A stretch of DNA of 64,000 nt from Haematobia irritans (lineage: Eukaryota; Arthropoda; Insecta; Diptera; Muscidae), in assembly GCF_050003625.1 (NCBI RefSeq), contig NC_134398.1:79702003-79766002 (forward strand), given 5' to 3'. Under the pieces are notes generated by a model. The model ran no database searches, was not told the origin of the DNA, and saw nothing but the letters and a program-made list of their open reading frames with translations. The position numbers and the translations under genes were made by a program. Shown here one piece after another: positions 55,647 to 64,000 of the stretch (position 1 is the stretch's first letter; each line of letters opens with the position of its first letter).

Positions 55647-56692
55647 CAAGTAAGGAAAGTCTAAAGTCGGGTGGGGCCGACTATATTATACCCTGCATCA
55701 CTAGATTTAAATTTTCGATACCATATCACATCCGTCAAATGTGTTGGGGGGCTATATACAAATGTTTATCCCAAATACATACATTTAAATATCACTCGAT
55801 CTGAACAGAATTTGATAGACTTCCACAAAATCTATAGACTCAAAATTTAAGTCGGCTAATGCACTAGGGTGGAACACAATGTTAGTAAAAAAATATCGGA
55901 AGCATTTAAATCTGAAGCAATTTTAGGGAAACTTCGCAAAAGTTTATTTATGATTTATCGCTCGATATTTATGTATCAGAAGTTTAGGAAAATTAGAATC
56001 ATTTTTACAACTTTTCGACTAAGCAGTGGCGATTTAACAAGGAAAATGTTGGTATTTTGACCATTTTTGTCGAAATCAGAAAAACATATATATGGGAGCT
56101 ATATCTAAATCTGAACCGATGTCAACCAAATTTGGCACGCATAGCAAAATTTCAACTAAATCGGAGCAAAAAATTGGCTTCTGTGGTCATATGAGTGTAA
56201 ATCGTGCGAAAACTATATATGGGAGCTATATCTAAATCTGAACCGATTTCAATCAAATTTTGCATACTTGACTATACGACTAAGTGTTATGTTTGTACAA
56301 AATTTCAAGCAAATCAGTATAAAACTCTGGCTGCTGGGTCCATATTAGTGCATATCGGGCGAAAGATATATATGGGAGCTATATCTCAATCTGAACCAAT
56401 TTCTTCCAAAATCAATAGGGTTCTATTCTGACCAAAATTAGGAACATGTGGCAAATTTGAAGGCGATCGGACTTAAATTGCGACGTAGACTTTGATCACA
56501 AAAATGTGTTCACAGACAGACAGACGGACGGACGGACAGACGGACATTGTTATATCGACTCAGGGACCCACCCTGAGCATTATTGCCAAAAACACCATGT
56601 GTCTATCACGTCTCCTTCTGGGTGTTCCAAACATATGCACTAACTTATAATACTCTGTTCCACAGTGTGGCGCAGGGTATATATAGACGATG
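55647..56692 (-). mobile_element. Family D element, complete
   Basis: Reversed: head hairpin ATACCCTGCGCC...GGAACAGAGTAT, GTGTTTTTGGCAATAATGC, GTCCGTCTGTCCGTCCG (56517-56545), repeats with CCCATATATATCTTTCGCC, and tail hairpin GTCGGCCCCACCCGAC then ACTTG at 55647. Confidence 0.83.
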
Positions 56693-56854
56693 GAATTGGT
56701 CGTTGCTTCCTTCTTCATTTGATTGTGTCACCCAAAATCAACATACTCGTAATTTTCAATTCTACGAAATATTTTAGTTCTTGGCACCTTTTTCTGTAAT
56801 ACAAATAATGTTGAAGAAATTATTCACTTTTATAATTTTTTTAAATTTTACCTT

Positions 56855-56924
56855 GCCTGCACGGAGAATCGAACCGAGGACCATACAGTTTGTAAGCCCA
56901 CACACTATCCACTGGACTACGTAG
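56855..56924 (-). other. Second-type tRNA-like sequence in B5
   Basis: Minus strand: GTCCAGTGGATAGTGTG, CTTACAA loop, CTCGGTTCGATTCTCCG. Confidence 0.6.
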
Positions 56925-57040
56925 CTGTTATAGTCACCAGTAGATAATTATCGTTATAAGTTATATTTATATAGCATAGTTTGCAGCGCCCACGAGCCCA
57001 TGCAAACATAACATTATTTAACAGAAGCATACATTTGTTT

Positions 57041-57111
57041 GCCACGTGGAGCAGTGGTTAGCATGTCTGCCTTGCATGCAAAGGGTCGTGGGTTCAATCC
57101 CTGCTCCGACC
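57041..57111 (+). other. tRNA-Ala(UGC)-like sequence in B5
   Basis: The best-preserved copy: anticodon stem TCTGC/GCAAA around CTTGCAT and T stem GTGGG/CCTGC around TTCAATC. The acceptor arms GCCACGT and TCCGACC do not pair. Confidence 0.65.
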
Positions 57112-59207
57112 GAACACTTTTTTTTAATTTACACATTTATATTTATACTATATTAAATTTTTATAATGAAACTTCGAAATGTGGGTTATTAATCATTTTA
57201 CTGTCCCAACTCTAAAAAGAGTACAGTGCCCTTTCGTTATTTTTATGGAGACCCCTAACGAGCCAAGAAAAAAATTGTGCCCATAATGCCAAACTGATAA
57301 ACAAAACACATGTCCACACATACATAAAATGCTGCTCTCACGGCGAAAACATAGGCTGTTTGTTTTTCAAATGTCTATTCTCTTGGTTCCGAATGTCTAT
57401 TCTCTTTATTCAAATTAAATAATATTTAGACTTACGCATATAAAATTTTTGGCCTTATCATAAAACAGTTTTCCGAAACAACATAAAAGCGGTTTCACAG
57501 AAATTGTTATCTTTTGATTCTTTCGCTGTGTTATGTTGATATCTTTCGTCAACTCTCCCGGTTTCCATCTCTATTTCTTTCTCTATACTCTCTCTGTCGC
57601 TTTGAATAAAATATCACAACATATGTATGTTTAGTCGAAATTTATAAATATATATAAGTTTGCATTCACACATATGATTTTTATGAAACATTCATGCCCC
57701 AAACACAATATATTCTAACATATTAACATAGATGTCCCAAATATTTAGTGTTAGTTTAGGAACATTACATGTTTGCACTTAAATATATTGTGTTTCAAAA
57801 TTGTGCCCGAAACACATTTTGTTTATATCGGAACATATGAAAAACATATTTTTCTAACAGGGTATATACGGCCGTAAGTTCGGCCAGGCCGAATCTTATG
57901 TACCCTCCACCATAGATTGCGTAGAAACTTCTACGAAAGACTGTCATCCACAATCGAATTACTTGGGTTGTGGTATCTTAAAACTTCTTAACATCGTTTT
58001 CTAAATTGTGAGTTAGTCCATACGTGGTATATATTAGACAAAAAATTTATGTATAGTTAAGTCTACAAATAATTACGAATCGATATGGACTTTTTGCACG
58101 GTACGTACACTCAGAAAACAAATTTGTTGTGCCAACCAATTCTTTTGCCAACCAAATTATTCGGTCCCATCTACTACCAGAATATAACTGACAAAATTTG
58201 TCAAAGCAACCAAGTGTTGTCTTGCACAACAGTATATCAAATTGTTTGGATAACTAAAATTTGGGCACATTATAAGTCTAATTGGTAATCCCAACCAATA
58301 AGATTTTATTCGTTTGTTGAAACAACTATTTATTATTTTCGGACAACCAATGCTTGAGAAATTAAAGAAACCATTTGGTGAATTAATTTTAGTCTGTATT
58401 TAATTTTAATACATATTAATATTTTTATTGACTATCGACCTAATAAAACGTCGTCATCTTTAGAACCTTTTATGAACTGCAAAAGAAACTCCATGAAATA
58501 GCAAGAGTTGCGAAATCTACACAATTTTCAGGTCCAAGGAGCTCAAAATATTTTTTTTAAATTTCTGGAAGACAAGGACATAAGGACAGACATAATATAA
58601 AAAAAAATGCGTTAACGTTAAAAAATTTACCTTTGATCGTGTTCTGTTGGCAAAGTTTGTCGATTTGAGTGGCAGTACCACAATGTACCCAAAACCCCAA
58701 CAGAGACTAAAAACTGAATGGAAATGATGCAGATGCTGCTGATGCTCAACTCACAATTACCCGATCGTGACTCACGCATGGACCTTGAAATGTTGTTATG
58801 TCTTTGCACCAGAATCTTTCTTCAGTTCCGATCAATTTTAAGTTCGATGGCGAGGTAACAAATCTATATATTTACCATTCACATCCTCGGAAATCGTCAC
58901 ATTTCTTAAAATATCTCTAGTAGGGAAGAACGTAAGTGAGTGAGTGGTACTAATTTTATTTGATGATTATGTTACTCACCACTTAAGAATGCAGCTACCG
59001 AATTAAAAAGAATTTTCTCTAATATTGGGTACTCGACATGAAAAATTTGAATTGTATTGAAATTTTGAGAATTTAGAGTTTATAATTAATATTTCATGTT
59101 AGCCTGATAATGAAACAGGCAATTGACGTCCAAATGCATTATATCTTATTATACAATTATTTTTCGAGCTTTATGGACAGATATAGATTAAGGAACATGG
59201 TTAATAG

Positions 59208-60279
59208 AGCCATTGAAAAGAAAACGCCAGATACCAATCTATACACGCCTGGACTGTACATGTTTCGGTTCGGGCGAATGAACCTTTCCACAGCCTTTAG
59301 TATAGTCTGGCTGGGAGAGATAACTCAATTTTGGGCCCTTTATGCTAACTCCTTATGGAGAAAACATTTGGGAAATTTCCTCTTACAAATTGAATCATCT
59401 TTTCTCCCACTGTACATCATCTTTTCATATAACTTACAAGTCCCTTAATCTTATTTTTATTTCGTTTTGTTACATAGTAATGCAACAACACGAAATTTAT
59501 TTTTAGAAAGCTAATTTGTTAGAATTCACCTAAGTGGTGAACAGTCGAACAATGCTTGTTGTTTCTACAGTCAACTACAACATATGACAATTAACAGAAA
59601 CTGGTTTCCAGGATACAACAACAATTCTAACGCGTACATTAGTCGTGTTTTTCCTAGTTTTACGACGGGCTCATCGTTGCTTATTATATTTCATGTTAGC
59701 CTGATAATGAAACAGGCAATTGACGTCCAAATGCATTATATCTTATTATACAATTATTTTTCGAGCTTTATGGACAGATATAGATTAAGGACATGAAATA
59801 TAATAAGCAACGATGAGCCCGTCGTAAAACTAGGAAAAACACGACTAATGTACGCGTTAGAATTGTTGTTGTATCCTGGAAACCAGTTTCTGTTAATTGT
59901 CATATGTTGTAGTTGACTGTAGAAACAACAAGCATTGTTCGACTGTTCACCACTTAGGTGAATTCTAACAAATTAGCTTTCTAAAAATAAATTTCGTGTT
60001 GTTGCATTACTATGTAACAAAACGAAATAAAAATAAGATTAAGGGACTTGTAAGTTATATGAAAAGATGATGTACAGTGGGAGAAAAGATGATTCAATTT
60101 GTAAGAGGAAATTTCCCAAATGTTTTCTCCATAAGGAGTTAGCATAAAGGGCCCAAAATTGAGTTATCTCTCCCAGCCAGACTATACTAAAGGCTGTGGA
60201 AAGGTTCATTCGCCCGAACCGAAACATGTACAGTCCAGGCGTGTATAGATTGGTATCTGGCGTTTTCTTTTCAATGGCT
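59208..60279. repeat. 488-bp palindrome with 96-bp spacer
   Basis: Arms 59208-59695 and 59792-60279 are reverse complements and appear identical by eye. The spacer (59696-59791) repeats, in direct orientation, the sequence at 59099-59196 just before the left arm. Each arm can encode the same 80-odd residues (KKTPDTNLYTPGLYMFRFG, then MNLSTAFSIVWLGEITQFW), extended at the left to 112 codons at 59110-59448. No family recognised; coding is doubtful. Confidence 0.9.
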
Positions 60280-60667
60280 TTATAATTAATGAAATCAAAC
60301 AACAACTTATTTGTTGTCATATTTATGGAGTCCATAGCAACAAATTTCTTTATAACTATAAAATTTGTTAACACAACCACCTTATTGGCTAGGCGGACTT
60401 TCAGTTGGGTTTGGTGACACATTGGCAAAACAAATCAGTTATCACAACAGGGTGGAATAAATTGAAATGGTTAGTTACTTCAATGTATAAATAACGACCA
60501 ATATTTGGTCGTGTGTACTAACTTTTGGTCACACCACCGTTATATTGATTATATAAACTATCAAACAAGAGAAATTATTAACAATTATTCCACACAATTA
60601 AAAATTGTGGGTCTCCACTATCAAACTGTTGTCGTAATCGAATTCCAACCAATCATTTCTGTGGGTG

Positions 60668-61578
60668 CACCGAAAGAATTCTCTTCGTTAATTTTACGAA
60701 GAATTCTTCATTAACTATTCTTCCTGAATTCTTCATTAAAATAACGAAATTTTCATTCATTTTCGTAAATTTTACGAAGGACATTTTACGAATATACGAA
60801 ACTTCTACGAAACATTCTACATTAACTTTTCTTCGTAAAAAGTTCGTACTTTTAACGAAACTTTCTTCACATTCCATGAATTTTGTGAAGAAGTTTTTAC
60901 GAATATTTTACGAAACATTCTGCGTTAAAATTTCTTCATAAAAAGTACGAAACATTTTCTTTGAAATAACGAAGAATTTTCATTGAAGTTGTAAAATTTC
61001 CGTTCGCGGCATTAAATTGTCTTTTATAGTGTGCTTGAGTGTATTCCTTTATTCTATTTTTTATGCAAGTCTATGCTACTTCTCATTTGGGTGATAGCGT
61101 GCTATGAATAAAAGTGAAGCAATAAAACTAAAAATTATTCAAAAACTTAAGATGTAAAGTAGTGATGTCATTTTTCACACTTGCAACTACAACCAAATGC
61201 ACTTTCGACTATAAATTTTTTTTTGTAAAAGTTCGAACATTTTTTAGAAAAATGTACGAAAGTTTTTCATAAAAAGTACGAACATTTTTCATAAAAACTA
61301 CGAAAATTTTTCATAAAAAGTACGAAACATTTTCATCAAAAGAACGAAAGTGTTTCATAAAAAGTACGAAGATTTTTCATAAAAAGTACGAAGATTCTTC
61401 ATAAGAAGTACGAATTTTTTTCTTACAAACTACGACAATTTTGGAAGAACTTTTCTTCGTAAAAAGTACGAAATATTTCGTACTTTTAATGAAAAGTTTC
61501 TTTGGTTGTAAAACAATGACAAATTTCGTACTTTTAACGAAATTTTTCGTTCTTTTTACGAAGAAAATTCTTTCGGTG
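60668..61578 (-). mobile_element. Family G element, copy 2 (911 bp), TG target duplication
   Basis: Reverse complement of 52033-52943, same length and nearly identical. Flanked by TG (60666-60667, 61579-61580) instead of TA. Sits at the very right end of H. Confidence 0.87.
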
Positions 61579-61684
61579 TGTAGAGAACCAGAATTGAAAT
61601 ATGGTGGTCGCTTATATGGGGGCTATATACTATTATGAACTTGATATGGACCAATTTTTGTGTGATTGGAAATCGATTTATCTG

Positions 61685-61854
<170 letters not shown>

Positions 61855-62934
61855 CTATAGACCGATATGGACCTAGTTAGGCATGGTTGCTAACGACCAT
61901 ATACTAGCACAATGTACCAAATTTCAACTCACTCGGATGAAATTTGCTCCTCCAAGAGGCTCCAAAACCAAATCTCGGGATCGGTTTATATGGGGCTATA
62001 TATGATTATGGACTGATATGGACCACTTTTGGCATGGATGTTAAATATCATATACTATCCCCACGTACCAAATTTCAAGCAGATCGGATGAATTTTGCTT
62101 CTCCAAAAGGCACCGGAGGTCAAATCTGGGTATCGGTTTATATGGGAACTATATATAATTATGGACTGATAGGAACCAATTCTTGCATGGTTGTTGGATA
62201 CCATATACTAATATCAAGTATGAAATTTCAACCGAATGGGAAGAATTTTGCTCTTCCAACGGGCTCTGGAGGTCAAATCTGGGGATCGGTTTATACGGGG
62301 CCTATATATAATTATGGGCCGATATCGACCAATTTTTGCATGGGAGTTTGAGGCCATATATTAGCACCACGTACCAAATTTCAACTGAATCACACGAATT
62401 TTGATCTTCCAAGAGGCTCCGGAGGTCAAATCTGGTGATCCGTTTATATGGGGGCTATATATAATTATGGACCGATGTGGACCAACTTTTGCATGGATGT
62501 TAGAGACCATATAATAACACCATGTACCAAATTTCAGTCGGATCGGATGAAATTTGCTTCTCTTAGAGGCCTCGCAAGCCAAATTGGGGGATCGGTTTAT
62601 ATGGGGGCTATATATAATTATGGACCGATGTGGACCAATTTTCGCATGGATATTAGAGACCATATACTAACACCATGTACCAAATTTCAGCCGGATCGGA
62701 TGAAATTTACTTCTCTTAGAGGCCTCGCAAGCCAAATTTGGGGGTCCGTTTATATGGGGGCTATACGTAAAAGTGGACCGATATGGCCCATTTGCAATAC
62801 CATCCGACCTACATCAATAACAACTACTTGTGCCAAGTTTCAAGTCGATAGCTTGTTTCGTTCGGAAGTTAGCGTGATTTCAACAGACGGACGGACGGAC
62901 ATGCTCAGATCGACTCACTCATGTTTATAAAAAC

Positions 62935-63395
62935 AGTTCAGAACCTACCACTTTATTCACTGCGACATTTCTGTGAGGTTCTAAGTAGACAAAGTATCCT
63001 GGAGATATATCATTAAATCCGATTGGAGTGTGGTACGTACATATGATTATTTGTGCCCTATATAATATACCCAACATAAATGATCCACTTCAATCACGTG
63101 ACCTATATTTTACTTCGTCCATTAAATACAGTCGGTCATAATCAAAAGAATACTTTGCACTGCATTGTGGATGCCAATAAAATTTGCATTGGCTTAAAAA
63201 TCGTCCATTGTGATGTTTAATTTGAAAGAAAAAATATCTCTTTCAGCACCAAATAATTAACAAAAATTGAAATTACATTTAAAAATATTTCAAATAGGAT
63301 TCGGTTGTGAATACTGTATGTCAGTGCTGATTACTAAATAGCAGTTACGAAATTTATTTAAAGTTGGTCGTGCCAACTGAATTCAAAATAAAATA
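62935..63395. other. Unassigned, possibly single-copy sequence
   Basis: No gene, RNA or repeat was recognised between the truncated family A head and the last B element. Confidence 0.4.
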
Positions 63396-63676
63396 TACAC
63401 TGTTAGAAGTATATACACTGTTAGAAAAATATGTGTTTCATATGTTCGGATATAAACAAAATGTGTTTCAGACACAATTTTTAAACACAATATAGTTAAG
63501 TGCAAACATGTAATGTTTCTAAACTAACACTAAATGTTTGGGACACATATGTTAATATGTTAGAATATATTATGTTTGGGGCATGATTGTTTCATAAAAA
63601 TAATATGTGTAAATGTTAACATATATAAATTTACAAATTTCGAGTAAACATATATATGTTGTGATATTTTATTAAG

Positions 63677-63717
<41 letters not shown>

Positions 63718-63943
63718 AGACAAAGAAATAGAGATGGAAACCGGGTGAGTTAACGAAAGATATCAACATAACATAACACAGCGAGAGAATGAAAGAGAGC
63801 AATTTCTGTGAAACCGCTTGTATGTTGTTTCGGGAAACTGTTTTAGGATAAGGCCGAAAATTTGATATGCTTAATTCTAACTATTATCTAATGTACATAT
63901 TAGAATGAGTATTCGGAGTAAAGAGAATACACATTTGAAAAAA
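63396..63943 (+). mobile_element. Family B element (B7), left part, interrupted
   Basis: The left end occurs twice in 18-bp steps (CACTGTTAGAAGTATATA then CACTGTTAGAAAAATATG). Continues as in B4, with a GA tract at 63679-63713, until a family A tail breaks it. Confidence 0.75.
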
Positions 63944-64000
63944 AACAAGTATATACGGCCGTAAGTTCGGCCAGGCCGAATCTTATGTACCCTCCACCAT
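63944..64000 (-). mobile_element. Family A tail, cut by window end
   Basis: AACAAGTATATACGGCCGTA, the TTCGGCCAGGCCGAA hairpin and TACCCTCCACCAT. The rest is outside the window. Confidence 0.85.

Larger units (their letters stand above)
56739..57860 (-). mobile_element. Family B element (B5), right end truncated
   Basis: Collinear with B3 reversed from the ACTAAAATATTTCGTGG region to the left end (CTAACAG at 57854-57860). A segment between the tRNA-like pair and the AGGAGG part is missing. A family A tail has joined the left end and removed its final CACTG. Confidence 0.8.
58108..61580. mobile_element. Family H element with a long palindrome, interrupted by G copy 2
   Basis: CACTCAGAAAACAAATTTG at the left; CACCCACAGAAATGATTGG inward at the right, when G is removed. 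TA on both sides. Terminal similarity is short. Without G it is about 2.56 kb. The left 1 kb (58108-59090) shows no gene; the middle holds the palindrome. Confidence 0.6.

Overview
The window is a gene-poor, AT-rich piece of a dipteran nuclear genome, most likely a calyptrate fly of the Muscidae. That placement is an inference from repeat families I know from house fly, stable fly and horn fly sequence: DINE-1/mini-me-like elements with GTCC/ACGG microsatellites, a non-LTR retrotransposon with a GGTTA-type tail, and mariner elements of the DD41D and DD37E types. No intact host gene was recognised. Most open frames longer than 60 codons lie inside repeats and are accidental.

Layout. 1-2.5 kb: the tail of a DINE-like element, a hAT-type element with a perfect 8-bp target duplication, and a cluster of inverted-repeat elements with a smaller element inside one of them. 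2.7-9.1 kb: small CAC...GTG elements, two decayed copies of a family here called B, a repeat called L, a well-formed hammerhead ribozyme (7238-7306) and a DD41D mariner. 9.1-12.9 kb: a tandemly arranged family A (DINE-like) element. 13.6-18.3 kb: a non-LTR retrotransposon with reverse transcriptase and RNase H, split by a full B element, followed by a second B element. 19.2-24.5 kb: L, two DINE-like D elements, a Ty3/gypsy reverse transcriptase scrap and a DD37E mariner. 24.6-30.5 kb: more CAC...GTG elements, a 1.3-kb inverted-repeat element and an array of exon-like units ending in two spliceable exons with an AATAAA. 30.5-41.3 kb: a single B element expanded about sixfold by nested insertions. 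41-48 kb: minisatellite, a split family A copy and B-prime, which carries the same pair of tRNA-like sequences as B. 48-57 kb: an inverted (twin-primed) non-LTR fragment, an A copy, G and D elements, and one GC-richer segment that looks single-copy. 56.7-64 kb: B, then an A element split by an element carrying a 488-bp perfect palindrome, itself interrupted by a second G copy.

How the parts relate. Families A and D share one plan: a TATACCC head hairpin, a GTCC-type microsatellite, a 150-200-bp minisatellite, then a tail hairpin and ACTTGTTT. An empty-site comparison for one A copy shows no target duplication, as expected of Helitron/Helentron-type elements. The many small families share only CAC...GTG ends and a 2-bp target duplication (TA, TG or CA). 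Family names A, B, B-prime, C, D, E, F, G, H, I, J, K, L, M, N, P and R are labels made for this window. The most notable items are the hammerhead ribozyme, the divergent pair of tRNA-like sequences carried by two inverted-repeat families, the long palindrome, and the deep nesting.
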